Below are positions 49,638 through 62,847 of a DNA stretch of 64,000 bases, piece by piece. The stretch is from Holacanthus passer (lineage: Eukaryota; Chordata; Actinopteri; Pomacanthidae). The stretch is from positions 2,666,001 through 2,730,000 of the forward strand of contig JAFREQ010000039.1 of assembly GCA_025331565.1 (NCBI GenBank), written 5' to 3'. Below the pieces are notes generated by a model. It searched no databases and was not told the DNA's origin. It saw only the letters and a program-made list of their open reading frames with translations. A program made the translations under genes and the position numbers. How positions within the stretch are numbered: the stretch's first letter is position 1; each line of letters opens with the position of its first letter.

Positions 49638-52600
49638 ATGAGTATCCAGAGTCTGGGAGGAGCTATAGGGGAGTCCCTGGGCTCTAGCCTCACGGTGCGT
49701 ATGAGTGGAGCAGGTGGCGGGTGGAGTTCTCTCTCCCTGAAGCCTATTAGCTCTGGGCGGATTGCCTCTCTGTTCCACACCATGGTTCCCACTGGTTATA
49801 CCAAACTACAGGAGGAGCGGCTAGCCATGGTGGACCTTGGAGCTAAACCAGAGGCGAGCTCGCTCCAGAATGGCTACAGACAAGAGACATCACACATAGA
49901 AGGCCGACGGCTCCTGGACCGGGCCTCTCGGTCCTCTTTGACTTTATCTGACTGTGGAGATGGAGGCTACTCCGAAACAGAGCCCATGCTAGCTGAGAGG
50001 AGGCTCTCCGGTGAGGAGGCAGATGCAGAGGAGGAAGAGGATGAGGAGGAAGGGCTGGGATCTGATGTGCAGAATATGCCCAAGGAGTCGCCGCTGGCCA
50101 TGGCGCTGCAGATCTTGGTGCCTTTCCTGCTAGCTGGATTTGGAACTGTATCAGCTGGAATGGTGCTAGATATTGTGCAGGTAAGCTGAGCTACAATACA
50201 ACTATTATTCAAACAAGAACCAGCATAGCTCAGAGCTCAAGACAGGGTGGCATTAAAGGCAAAGTTCATTTCATTAGATTTGGGTCTTTTTTTCATATTT
50301 AGGGCGATTGTTTCTATCAGTCATGATAACATTGTTCTTAAAAAGCACCATCAGTCCCAACAGTCAGACAGGTTGTAAACAAGCCAACAGTTTATTCAGA
50401 TTATCTAAACCACTTTATTTAGAGGTGAAAACTGCAAGTGAGTGCACTTGCTGTAATAGTGCTTCATCTTTCAGGAAAATTGTGTGCTACGTTAATTACA
50501 GTAGCTTAAAGTTGAAGCAGGAAGACTGTCTATGAATTGGAAAGTTTTACTGTACTGTTTTCTCTTCCAAATAAGTTTGACTAACCTCCTGTCTGACTTC
50601 TTTTTAGTGCGATTGCAACTCTTGGTGAGGTCTTGGCAATTTAAGATGCCCTGTGAAATTTTCTTGTTAACAAACAAAACACTGTGTTAAAACACATTGT
50701 GTGAATACTCTAACAAACCTGTGGAATATATTTCATTCCTCTTAAAACATCACACGGATAAAAAAAAAAAATCTTACATTTTTTTACATCCACGTTAACA
50801 AGCCAGCAGCATCTAGCCAGCATATCTTGGTGCATTACTACCACTTCGAGATCAGTGGAATAATTTTAAACCATTAGTTAGACAGCGTATCGTGTCTCCC
50901 ACTCTGCTCCATACTGCTTCAGGAGCTCAAAAAACTCCACAGGGTAACTTGATAGATACAGTGTTATTTGATTTTATTCTTATTTTTAGGTGTATTTTTT
51001 GGCATTTATGCATTTGTTAGATAGTCAAATGCAGAGAAATGACAGGAAAGGTGGAGAGAGAGAGGGAATGGCAACAGGTTTGAAGGTATGAACCAGGGAT
51101 GTTGCTGTTACAGGGACAGCATCCTTTCTTACTGTATGCCTGAGGTCTAACCATAATGCTGACGACAATTCCTTCCTCATAAAACATTTGAAAATATAAA
51201 TTATAATACCTGAAATCAAAACGGGGATCCATAACACTGCTAGTAGTCAAAAGCTCCACTGGGTACCGTTAACTTCAAATCAGCTTCCTAGCATTTGCTC
51301 AAGAAAAAGCTAGTAAAAGAAACTCTAAATACTCTAACTCATTTTCAGCTTTCAGTAGCTAATTTCACTTCACCAATGTTTCATGTTTTAGAAGCATTTA
51401 GATTTAGGAAAATTGGAATTTTCTTCTCCTGTTAGCTGACAAGGTGGTAACGAACAGCATGATGTTCACAACATCTCTTTAGAAAATATTACAGTTTTAA
51501 ACACTTGACACCTTAACTAAAAAGAATGATAAACCAGTCTGTCTGATGCTGTTTGATTTAGTCTGCTGGTTCACATTTGAATTTGAATGTCAAATGAGGC
51601 TGAGTGAAAGTGGAGTAATTAGAAAGTCAGATCAGTTAAAATAATTTTCACTGCATTACTTCCTTGTGTCATCCACAGCACTGGGAGGCATTTCAGTACA
51701 TTACCGAGATCTTCATCCTTGTTCCTGCTCTGCTCGGCCTCAAGGGAAACCTGGAGATGACTCTGGCCTCGAGACTATCTACAGCGGTGAGACACACACA
51801 CACAGACTCTCTCTGGACTCAGTCAGAGTTTCATACTGCCATACTCCATACTCCTCCACAGTCATACGACCAAGTATTTAGCTTAACTAAGTTGGTATAG
51901 ATTTAGCTTTTGTCACTACAATTTTTAGGCAGTAAATGTGTAAAAGAAATGAATGAATGAATGAATGCATATATTATGACTTAGCATAAAGTCAACTTGC
52001 ATGACTGAAAAACTGACATCTCAAATATTTCCATAGTGTACTTTTTTGCTGGCTCCAGCTGATTTGAAAGAGCTACACAGACGACAATTCCTGAGGAGCA
52101 GTCGTCCTTTTTCCTTCCTGTGGATGACATGTTGAATTTTCTGATACAGCTTGTTCTTGTTGTAATTAGATGGCTGGAGTCCAGTGTCATGCTGCAGTGG
52201 CTCGACTACTGTTTGCCTGATTTTTTTACGCTAGTTGACAGAAAGCTACTTAGTTTTTTATTTTGTTCCATCATTAGAAAGTTGGCTTGAAAAGTTTGCA
52301 CTCAGCCTCATGACTTGTTCTTTTAGCTGCTGTGGATGGCACACCAGATGTCATTATGTGGGTGTGTTTGTTTGTCTGGAGTTACATCATTTTCGTGGTG
52401 GTGTCTCATCCTCACAGGCTAAGCCTCTTTCTGTGTATTGTTGTTATTGGTCATCTCTGTGACATACTGTACAGCGGTTCCAGTCTGTAATTACAGCTCG
52501 AATGTCTTCCACTTTATCAGGTGAAATGGAGAAGAAAACTGAAAAGGCTTATAGCAATGCAGCTATCTCTGCCTTCACTGTCCCCTTCTGAGTTCAAGTT

Positions 52601-55600
52601 ATAATTACTTTGGAAAGTTTCTAGTAAGAATTATTTTGGAGCGTCTTGAATGGATTTTGGTGTAAGAGCCTTGTGGATTAAGAATTAGTCGAGGAATTTG
52701 CTGATGTAGCAGAGTGGGGGGGATTTCCTGTAGAGGGAGGTGAGATGGGCTACTGCAACCAGGACGACTGAACAGTCAGATGGCAAATATATTGCTCCAC
52801 TTTGGCTTCTCAGAGCAAAAGATGTAAAAGGAAAGAGCAGTGAGGAGGAACAGGTTTGCCTATTAGTGAACCACAAGTGCACACATTTGCAGCCCATGAT
52901 ATCCCATAAAACTGTGCCTACTCTGCACAGACTTGTGTAATGACAATCCTGTACATTAGTGCATGAAGCGCTTATTCAAAAGAACTTGTCAAAGATTCCT
53001 CAGTGGACGTCTCTCTGTTTGTTTAGTTAACAGTCAAACTCTGCAATGGAAAAGAAGCCGAATAAGTGACAGAGCAGAATTGTCTCTTTGTTTGGTTTTT
53101 GGGTCTTCCAGTTGCCCCCCGGCTCCCCACATACAGGCTCCACATTCACAGCGCTGTGTCAACACGGACAGCAGAACTCAGTGTGAGCTGATACTTCTCA
53201 GTGGTGTCCCAAAAAACTATTTGTCTTTGTGTTACTGTTGTTCTCTTCAGGCTCAGCTGTGAAACAGTTGATTCACAGTGTGTGGAGTTATGTATTACTG
53301 AAACGTGGCAGAACTTTTCCAACTTATCACAATTATTACAGTTATTAAACTAGTGAAAATATTGTTACATGCATTACACATAGCATTTATAGGATATTAA
53401 TTGAAGTTTGGATTTAACTGTTGGTATGGGCGTTCAGCTGTGTGACTGGGAAAAGACTGTGTGACTGTCTTTGTAACTACAGATGTAGAAAGGATAAAAC
53501 CTGTCACTCAAAAGGACATTTAGTATGTGTGCATATTTAAAACCATGGTTCACTTCCAGCTCAATGCAATTATGTTATAAAGCTGCAAAACAGAGCTGAA
53601 ATGATTAGTTGATTAAAGAGGCAGAATTTTAGAATTTTAGATTCCATAAGGCTGGGGACTTATAAGACAGATTTTAAAAGAAAAGATTGTTTAAAATTTA
53701 AACAGTAGAGTTGGTGACACTTCGATCCTCTAGTATGGGATTACTGATTACTGACACTGATTTTACATGTCAAAATCACTTTGACTGTGTTTATATGATA
53801 TCATTTATGTATAAATTCCAATAGTTTAACTGCCCATCCTGTGAAATCACAGCATTGTCTCTGCTTGAGCTTGGAGAAAAATTACCAGGTAGAAGGAAGG
53901 AAAAATGTTTTTAAGGTGCATTATGGGAGGTGTAGGCTCCAGGGTCTGTTTGATGATCACCACTCTTTTTAATCTGTCTTGTACAACTCCTCCAAATTTA
54001 TGTAAGCGCAGCCCTAAATAGATGGAGTACCCCTTGACATTCATGATTTTGTCCACTTAGTTTTGGTCCTCTAAAACTATGCTGTCTGGCATAGTTGTCA
54101 GTACTTATGGAAAACTCTTTTTCTTTGTTCTGTCTACCACTCAATAAAGGTGAATGTGGGCAAGATGGATTCTCCCATAGAGAAGTGGAACCTAATCATA
54201 GGCAACCTGGCACTGAAGCAGGTAATCACACACACAACTGTCTACTTACACATACAACCCAAATTCTCTTTTCATTTAACACCAATCAGTGTTGCAAAGA
54301 ATGCTGGAATCCACAGGGGTTCATATTTTTATGAGCTTCTACACAAATGTGTATGTTTTTTGTTTCTCTCAAGCCTGGAATGCATTTCTTAGAGGCAACT
54401 TTATGCATGTTGTACTTTATGTATTACAATAATCAAATTATCAGATTTAATTGCTGTTAATATAGGCATAAAACCTCACCTATATATCATATTTCTATAA
54501 CTCTATGGGTGTTATATGGTATTTTATGTTATGGTATATTCTTAATACACATTACCACTACCAATGGTGGTATTTGGTTGGACCCAGGTGGGGGTGTACT
54601 CAGACTGCTGTATTGATCTCTGTCTGTGTAGCAAGAATGAGCACAGGCTGTGCTAATTATCTACCCACATACTGATAAACACACCATAACACATGCAACG
54701 TCATATGGTTTTGAGGAGCTTTTTGTCCACTGTTACACAGTAATGTCGGAAGTGTAATGGAATGGAAAAATTTACCTGGACATTGTGTTACAGTGTTGCA
54801 CAATCACATTTATATGGAGTATTACCTACCTAAGTAACCCTTTTTCTAATCCTGTAAGCACTGTTTGCCTGTTGTCACACACATAGTTTTCTATAATTAA
54901 AAAAGAGCACAATAGTAAATCCCCTGCTTCTCTCCTCCAGGTTCAGGCTACTGTGGTGGGTTTCCTGGCTGCTGTAGCAGCTGTGGTTCTTGGTTGGATC
55001 CCAGAAGGGAAGTTCCAGATGAGCCACGCTGTGCTGCTGTGCTCCAGCAGTGTGGCCACAGCCTTCATAGCCTCCCTGCTGCAGGGTAAACACGCACACA
55101 CACACACTGACAGCTCAGTACCACAGTTTAAAATAAACTGTTAGTAAGGTTCCTGTGGAGAAGCTTCTGTCCCCTTCACAAACAGTCTTTGTAACTGATC
55201 TAACATGCATTTAGATAACAGAAAATATTTTAGGATGACAAAAACACTTAATTCTTGTTGACAGATATTTTGTATCATAATGTGTGTAATGTGATGACCA
55301 TGCTCCTTAGTAGTATATAAATAGTGCTCCACCCTACTTGTGTTTGTTCAGGTATCATCATGGTGGGTGTAATTGTGGGTTCGAAGAAGACGGGCATCAA
55401 CCCAGACAACGTAGCCACACCCATTGCCGCCAGTTTTGGTGACCTCATAACCTTGGCGATCCTAGCCTGGATAAGCCAGGGCCTCTACAAGTGCCTGGGT
55501 AGGTGAACAGCTGCTATGTTTGGTAGATTGCTACAGTCATAAGCATGTCATTCAGACTACATTCTAATTTTACACAGAATATACTGTTCAATATTCAACC

Positions 55601-58600
55601 CCAATTCCAAAAGTTGGGATGCTCTATACAATGTAAATCAAAACGGATTGCAATGATTTACAAATCCGTTGTCACCTATATTCAAGTGAATGCTGTACAA
55701 AGATGAGATATTTAATTATCAAACTGATAATTTATTGTTATTTGTAAATATACACTGTAACATTTTCCAAATGGTTGGGACAGGAGCATGTTAACCTCTG
55801 TGTTATGTCGCCTTTTCTTATGAAAACATTCAGTAAATGTTTGGGAACTGAGGAAGTTTTGAAAGTGAAATTCTTTCCCATTCTTGCTTTATATACAATT
55901 TTGTTTTCACAAGAGTCCAGGGTCTCCATTGCTGTATTTTTGCACTTCATAGTGTGCCACACATTTTCAATGGGAGAATGTGGCTTGGCATAGTCTTGCT
56001 GGAATAAACAGGGATGTTTCTAAAAAAGACATCGTCTGAATGGCAGCATATGTTACTCCAAAATCTGTATGTACCTTTCAGCATTAATGGTGCTTTCACA
56101 GATATGTAGGTTTCCCATGCCACGGGCAATGACACACAGACATACCACACCATCACAAATGCTGACTTTTGAACTTTGCGCTGACAACCGTTGGTCACAT
56201 AAACTCATGTTAACAGTGGAATTTATGTAGGTGCTATTGTGTATATCCTTGCTATTGTGTGTTTGCAGTAAATGTGGCTTAGGGTACTTTCACACCCAAC
56301 ATTCCCATTCAGGTAAAAAGGAACACTGCATGTTTGTGTGAAAGCTGTCAATTGAACTGGTGCAGACCATACAATTATATTGAGACCACTCGAAAAGGTC
56401 GGCTGAAGGCTAAGGCCTCATTCAAGGCCTTCTCAGTGGTGGTAATGAAGGAGGGGCAGGCGCCATGTGTGTGTGTGCAGATATTCCCTGATACATTAGA
56501 AACTGACAATGAGTTCCAAAAGTGTTGTCATCCTGTAATTTAGCAGTTTCCGGATAAGTGAAATAAGTGAAATGTTGCAATCACACAGTGACTATCCCCA
56601 CTGCTGTCAGTCATTGAATTTGATTTCCCCCAGGTGGGTTAGGGTTAGTTGATGATGCGGGTTGACAGTCACCAAAACTGTCCTGTCAATGATTTACTCA
56701 TCAGGCCATATGACTTAATACTTACAGCTTTTGTCAGTTTGTAGAGAGTCAGTGTGAGCACAAACCAGAGCAGAACTACAAGGCAGCAGTGTGACAGTGA
56801 CCTGTGAAGTGTAACATGACTGACTAGTCAAATTTCAATTTTATATACATTGTTCGTCACATTGATGTGACGTTGATGCTGAAAGGATATACCATTTTGT
56901 TCTAGTTTCCATAATAACTAGAACAAAATGTTAATGTGGTTCCTCTTCTGTCAGTTAGGAATAGTGGTGAACCTCAAATCTTTCCTCCTGTGGTGCTTTG
57001 TTGTGAGACACTTCCCTCAGTCAGCCAGTAGAGGTCCCTCCTGCCTCACTCTGTAGCAGCGCTGCTCTTCGGGTGCAGAACAGACCGTCTCTTTTCCTCT
57101 CATCACGCATTCCTCATGTTTAATTCATATCATACCCAGACCTGTGTTGCACCACCTTGTATTACTTAACACAGCGTACAGTGGAAGCTGTTTCCTCTTG
57201 GAAAGCGTCTCATCCTAACTAACCCTGTCATGTCTAATTGTATGACATAGATGTTCACCACTATGAAAGGAACAATTTAGCGCTGTGAGCTAAATGTATT
57301 AAACACACATCAGATTTCATATTTCCATGGCAGGCCAGTACAGTGAGACTGTCTGGCTGTGTCACTCCCTGGACAGTGGCTCTGTTGTTCTTGAGCTCAG
57401 CCACGCCGACTCTTTCCTGCTAAATTGGAACTAATGGTCAGTTAACTCTCAACTAAACAGAATTTAAATAACATGATTATCTACACAGATAAGAAAGTAA
57501 TGCATGTAATTCTTCTAATTTTGAGGCAAACCAGAGAAGAGATGAGACGCCGTCAAGACGTTGTAGCTGCAGGAGCCCAGTCGAGTCCAGTCAGGTTTAT
57601 ATATAAAGTGCTACAAAGAAACAGAATTGTTGCAGAGAGCTTTAGTGAGAGGGCTTACCAATAGGTAATAGTAGAGATAATGAGAGAGTGAGATGGAGCA
57701 CAAACACCAAGAAATGTGGCTAGAGCTTGTGAGCATGCATAGTATATGTGTTGATGTGGCAACACTGGGCCATTTCAGGACAGTCCACAAGAGAATTGAA
57801 TCCATAATGTAGGCACGTGGGAAGAAATGGCAGGTATTGAGTTACATTAATAATATTAATAATACGTTGTGTCTAGACTCAAATACTGAGACACTGGCTG
57901 CATTTACACCTGCTGAAAGGCAGTCATATATAAGTCACATACCACACAATTATGAAAAATTGCCTGCAATAAAAAAGAGAGGACGCTGTCGACTAAATTT
58001 TAGTATTTTTTATTTACCGCATCATTATATTAAGCCACTGACAGAAGGCTGTGCCTGAAAGACGTGCTGGAAAGCATGTCTGGATTTAAGTATGTGTGCT
58101 AGTATATTTCATATAACATAATATATTTTATAGTAAGTGATTTTCAACAACAACAAAAAAAACACAAAGCAGCAAAGTTGGAGTGGTTTGTGCACTGAAA
58201 ATTTTCAAGAAAGTTTTCTTTGAACGATAATCTCAGTGTTCCTCAGGAGAAACGTGGGACTCTCCTTGCCTCTCTGTTTGTATAATTTGTTTTAGAGAAG
58301 TCATGTTTTTTTATCAGCTTGACATGGTGGATGGCTTTAAGTGCTACAGTACCCATGAGCCTCACCCACCATTGCTGTGGAGAAAAAGGCAGCCAGAGGC
58401 ACAAATCACAGCTGTAGCAAATCCAAAAAGCTTTGTCATTGTTGCCGAATTACTTCAAAACTGACCCAGAATCTGAAATTGAACTCATTTACACTGCTGT
58501 TTTATTTGGTTTCTACAAAGTGTATTCTTTAGCATCTGCTTGCCATTAGTGGCACACACAAGAGTTTTAAAGCTGTATTAATATAACTTGCTTTGGGGTT

Positions 58601-61600
58601 TTTTTTTGGCCACTCGGAGGCAGTAGAACAAGCTGTAAACCTAAGGCTGACATATCACTTTATATAATTGATATGGACAACAATTGCAACATTAGCAAAC
58701 AATTGACTCCAAGCAAGTTCAGTATTCAAGTCAAGTCAATTTTATTTGTCTATCCTGATATCACAAATCCCAGATTTTCCTCAAAAGGCTTTACAATCTG
58801 TACAGCATACAACAACCTCTGTCCTTAGACCCTCACTCTCTCATCTTCCCTCTCCTATATAGTATGTTTTGGTCTCCAAAGGTAATATGCACTGTGTTTA
58901 TTGGTGAGTTTTCATTGAACACAGCCGCCTGCTGTGACTAGAAATGAGGTTGATGAGAGCACCCAGGGTGAACCAAGACAGTAAATTTGTGGGCCATAAA
59001 AAAAAAAATAGCTGAATGATACAAAAAACCACACAGAGCTGAGGGCTACAGCAGAGTCTTGTCATAATTTTCTGTTGTTCCGTCAGTATTAGTGACCCCT
59101 TTCACATTACCTGTTATAAAAAAAATATTTGCACAGCCTTAAGTTAGTGATTGAATTTTTGTAATTGATCTTTACTGTATGTCTCTGTTGACACAGGTTT
59201 AAGCCTTTGACTTTTTATCAAAGAACTGGATATTTTCGAACTTAGTTGCTCATCTTTTGTACCGATGATTCAACTAGTAGGGTTTTATGCCCTTCAACGT
59301 GCTCCAGACTCAGTCATCTATCATTGTCTATTTAGAAAAATGAATAGGACTTCCAGAAACCTGGAGGCCTGAAATAAGTCCACTGTGTGAAATAGATTAT
59401 ACATACAAGCGATACTTGTTAGGACTGCATCCCAGAAGAATGTAAATTGGATTTCCTGTCTCTACCTGAAGTAACTTCGTCAACAAATCAAAGTTAGAAT
59501 ATCCCTGACAGGTTCTTAGTTTGTGTAATCAGGCTTCGCATAAATAGCTAACCCCAATTGAACAGGATTCCTTGGCCGAGAATCTTACTCCTCTCACTTT
59601 TTACATTTTTATATCTGAGAACTGATGCCATTTCTTTTCCTTGCATGAAAGCATCTTGTCATTTCTCAGCTGAAGTAGATGCAGTAGTTGGCAGCCGCAG
59701 CGTTCTTTTTCCTGGCAGAGCGTTTTAGCAAAATGTATTCCACCAGAGATGGACAGGAATATCAATTGTTTGTTCATTGGTCTATTCACGGCAACGGGGA
59801 TACTCGATGGCTGGGTGTCAGAGGTTCATGTAAACAGTTTAACCTGTAGAAGACCTTAATTAGAGCACGCCTGATAGCCAGCTCACTCTGTGCATGTTAA
59901 CTCAGTGTCACATTCCCTGTCAACGTCTGCAACTTGGGTAGGGAGCTGGGCTCATGTGGGACAAGGCTCCCCTCTCAAATGTGTGCCTCAGTACATCTGC
60001 CACAGCCTTATATTTTCAGACTGCAGGTCTACTGGAGCCCATTATACCCTGAACTGAACAGTGGGCCCTTTCTGTTATCCAGCTAAGAGACTGTGGAGAT
60101 AATAAATCTGGGAGTTTGCTAATGACAGTTATTTAGTGCTTGGAACAGAATCCTGCTGGAAACATCTGGTGGTGGCTCTACGCAGGTGCTTTACCATAAT
60201 TACTCTTTCAAAATAGTTGTGTTGAGCTATATTGTAGTTAGAACAAAGAGGTATAGTTGTAGGGAGAAAGTGAGCCTTCCCTGTGTTGCTGTTTTTCCTG
60301 TTGGTGCTCCACTTTCCTCTCACATTTAAAATCTATGCAGGTCATGTAGATTGGAGACTGAAGCTAGGAGGCTAAATTTGCTTTTTGTTGAGATTAAAGA
60401 AAATTGAATTTGCATCATCTACTGTAAATGTTAATGGACCAAATGTTTCTAAGAGTGGAAATCTTGTTTTGTTCATTTGATTTACCTCAGGTTGTAGTGC
60501 AGGTCAGTTGGTCCACCACTTTGGTCCAGATTAAAGTATATCTTGATGGATTACCGTGGAATTTTGTACAGACACTGATGATCCCCAGAGGAAGAAGCCT
60601 AATGCCTTTGGTGATCTTCTGACTTCTTAATACTAGCGTAAATATCGAGGGTGCAACCTTCAGGTCGGGCAAGGATTTTTTTTTTGTTTTTTGCTCTGCA
60701 ATTGTCTGGAGTGGATGTATGTGTCCATGTGTGTTGTGCATTGTGTTTGGGGTGAAGGATGGTGAACATGTTTTTCACTGAAGTCAATCTCAAATATTTC
60801 ATGCTTCAGCTTTATTATTCTGAGATGGTGAACATGCAAACATTATACCTGCTAAATCTCAGCATGTTAATATTTTCACTGTGAGCTTGTGAGCATGCTG
60901 ACTGTAGACTCTTAGTGCTGTTTAAAAATCAATCATTTAAACAGTCATGACAGTTGACTGACAGTTCTAGGCCTTAACTGGAAATAAATTTAAAGATACA
61001 AGTAAAAGTCTACACAGAGAAGGGTGTTATAGGTCACTGAAATCTCAACAAGGTGTTGTGCAGACCTTTGCATCATGAAAGTTAATTGGTTTATTCATCT
61101 CCTGTCAACAGACCCCACTGCATATTCGCTTACATGTGGCCTGGAGAAGCTTAGTACAGTCAGGAGATATGAAGCCATATTCATAAAGTAATTTAGTTCA
61201 CCCCTAGGAATGGTGCTGAAAGTTCCCAGTTAATAATATTCCTCTTTTAAATTTATTTACATAGCTGCAGAGAGCAGCTTTTACTGAGGAATGGAGAGAA
61301 CTGCTCAGCTAAGAGAAGGGTGAGGTTAATCCCTTTGCTATTGATGATATCATGTTTCATGAATGAATGTTCTCACTATGTCTAAGAAAAGTCATATTTC
61401 ACTCAGTGGGTACTGACAAAATATGTGTGCAGTGGCTTCCGGGCCTTATAAAGCCACAGAACCACACAGAACCACATTGTGATTGTTGAAATTAGACTAG
61501 TTTCAGTTTGGGGCTGAACATTCAGCACAAAAGCTCCATATCGTGTGAAATGGCTTATTGCAGGTCTTGCTTTATCTGGTGTCCTTTCTTGTTGAGGGGC

Positions 61601-62847
61601 TAAAATATAATTATATGAAAGATGAAGATTATGCAAAAGTCTAGTTTTAAGTCCTTTTATTATTTAATTTAAAAAAATGTTTCAAAGACACACATTCCCT
61701 AGTAAGTGAATTTAATCAAAGTAGCATGTGCACTGCACTTGAGGGGGTGCACAAATTCACAGAGTGACAAGATAGGAGGTCCATAGGAGCACTCAACTCA
61801 TGTTTAGCACATTAATTCATTGTCATCAACATCAAACATCGATGCATTGAACAAAATGGAGAAAAAAGGTTTTGAAGAAATCATGTTTGAATCCCTAAAA
61901 GTGAGTTCACGAAAAAAATAATTTTGGTGTTGTTACCGATAGTCAGGAAGTGGCACTGGTAGCGAAAAAATACAAAAATTCCTTGCCACCCAAAGAGGAA
62001 AAATAAATGCCTCTCTTCTTTTTCCCCCAGATTCCTACCCATATGTGTCATCACTGGTTTGTGCTTTCTTCATGTGTCTGACTCCTCTGTGGATCGTCAT
62101 CTCCTCCAAGCACCCAGCCAGCCGCACCCTGCTCTACTCCGGATGGGAGCCAGTCATCACTGCCATGGTCATCAGCAGGTGTGTGTGTGTTTGTGTATGC
62201 AACTGTGTGTGTGTGTGTGTTTAGTCTTCAAAGGGGAAAGAACAGCTATTCTGCGTCTGCAACTCCCAGTGTCTGGTTTGCTTGATGACTCATCCCCTAA
62301 ACAAATTGCAGCACCCGAGCACATACACCCTCGGGTCTCCTTGAGCGTGGCAGCCTTACTAATACAGCCAGTAGGAAGGGATTGATTGTCTCGCTTGCTC
62401 TCACTCACTCTTTCCTATGCTGGCCTCTCAACACTTAGTGCAGGTCATCCCACGTATCTCAGGTTTTTATTGAGGAGTAAGAAAATACAAATATTGGCTC
62501 TGGATGCCATCAGCTTAAAACTACTAAAGAAATCTTTCATTCTTTTTTTTGTGCTGTCTTCCACTCTCTCTTAATCTTCACCATTCAGTGCAGCTGATGA
62601 AGCATTTTTAGTGGTATTTATAGAGCAGTACACAATTTCACTGTGGGCATCATTTAGATAAAGACAATGCTCCATCTCTCTTCCCATGACCCTTTTTGTC
62701 TTTCTCGCTCCATCTTTCACACATGCAGTATCACCAGTTAATGATCTTATTATGTTCTGTTCTGCAGCATTGGAGGGCTCATCCTGGACAAAACCGTGTC
62801 TGACCCAAATCTGGCTGGCATCGTAGTGTACACCCCGGTTATCAATG
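49638..62847 (+). CDS. slc41a2: SLC41A2 magnesium transporter (5' part; C-terminus beyond window)
   Basis: Seven coding exons in the window: 49638-50180, 51679-51786, 54150-54221, 54941-55085, 55352-55498, 62031-62178, 62768-62847. They cover 1243 nt (414 codons plus 1 nt), ending in phase 1 with the next exon beyond 64000. Human is 573 residues as I recall. The start is MSIQSLGGAIGESL, the first in-frame ATG, with A at -3. Residues 1-150 are a cytosolic, poorly conserved tail with an acidic run at about 126-143. From 154 the first MgtE-like membrane domain follows: LQILVPFLLAGFGTVSAGMV, LGLKGNLEMTLASRLSTA, SPIEKWNLIIGNLALKQVQA, GSKKTGINPDNVATPIAASF. The second begins with GWEPVITAMVISSIGG and TPVING. 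SLC41A2 moves Mg2+ and some other divalent cations across membranes. Intron 6 is 6.5 kb and repeat-rich. The exon 4 acceptor (CAATAAAG) has a weak pyrimidine tract. Confidence 0.97.
50995..51297 (+). repeat. Direct repeat copy B (downstream of slc41a2 start exon)
   Basis: Same-orientation counterpart of copy A (48807-49305), about 2.19 kb to the right and lacking the ~180-bp middle segment. It ends 'gctccactgggtaccgttaacttcaaatcagctt' versus 'gctccactgcgtacctttaacttcaaatcagctt' in copy A. It lies in the intron after the first coding exon. Confidence 0.88.
51787..54149 (+). other. slc41a2: slc41a2 intron after exon 51679-51786
   Basis: 2.4-kb GT-AG intron starting GTGAGACACACACACAC and ending CAATAAAG. 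A short (AATG)n run occurs near 51950-51966. No coding frame or recognisable element is seen. Confidence 0.6.
55601..55790. repeat. DNA-transposon-derived interspersed repeat (slc41a2 intron 6)
   Basis: It opens CCAATTCCAAAAGTTGGGAT and later has 'ccaaatggttgggacagg'. From memory this is a very common fish repeat, typically read as 'ccaattccaaaaaagttgggac'. The superfamily is not asserted. Confidence 0.6.
55990..56190. repeat. Interspersed repeat segment, probably the same element
   Basis: 'tgtttctaaaaaagacatcgtctgaatggcagcatatgttactcc' and 'aatggtgctttcacagatatg' match a recurrent fish repeat from memory. It is probably the decayed coding part of the element whose end is at 55601. Confidence 0.5.
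56284..56420. repeat. MITE-like repeat fragment
   Basis: 'ctttcacacccaaca...' and '...tgtgtgaaagctgtcaattgaactggtgcagacca...gagaccactcga' resemble the fish MITE whose ends read 'gctttcacacct' and 'aggtgtgaaagc'. Boundaries are approximate. Confidence 0.5.
58727..58842 (+). repeat. LINE 3'-tail-like repeat (slc41a2 intron 6)
   Basis: 'caagtcaattttatttgtcta..' through 'ggctttacaatctgtacagcatac' and 'ctgtccttagaccctc' corresponds to a very widespread fish retroelement tail, recognised from memory. Confidence 0.65.
60481..60920 (+). repeat. Common fish interspersed repeat (slc41a2 intron 6)
   Basis: 'ggtccaccactttggtccaga', 'tggattaccgtggaattttgtacagaca', 'cctttggtgatcttctgac' and 'aacattatacctgctaaatctcagcatgttaa' match successive blocks of a repeat I recognise from many fish introns. 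A second, partial copy starts at about 63915. Confidence 0.65.
62179..62221 (+). repeat. (GT)n microsatellite overlapping a slc41a2 splice donor
   Basis: The GT tract begins at the first base of the intron after exon 62031-62178: AGCAG|GTGTGTGTGTGTTTG, then a further GT run. The donor dinucleotide is therefore the first unit of the microsatellite. Confidence 0.9.

Noticed and set aside
49431..49778. 115-codon minus-strand frame
   Set aside because: Antisense to the slc41a2 first coding exon and its 5' UTR.
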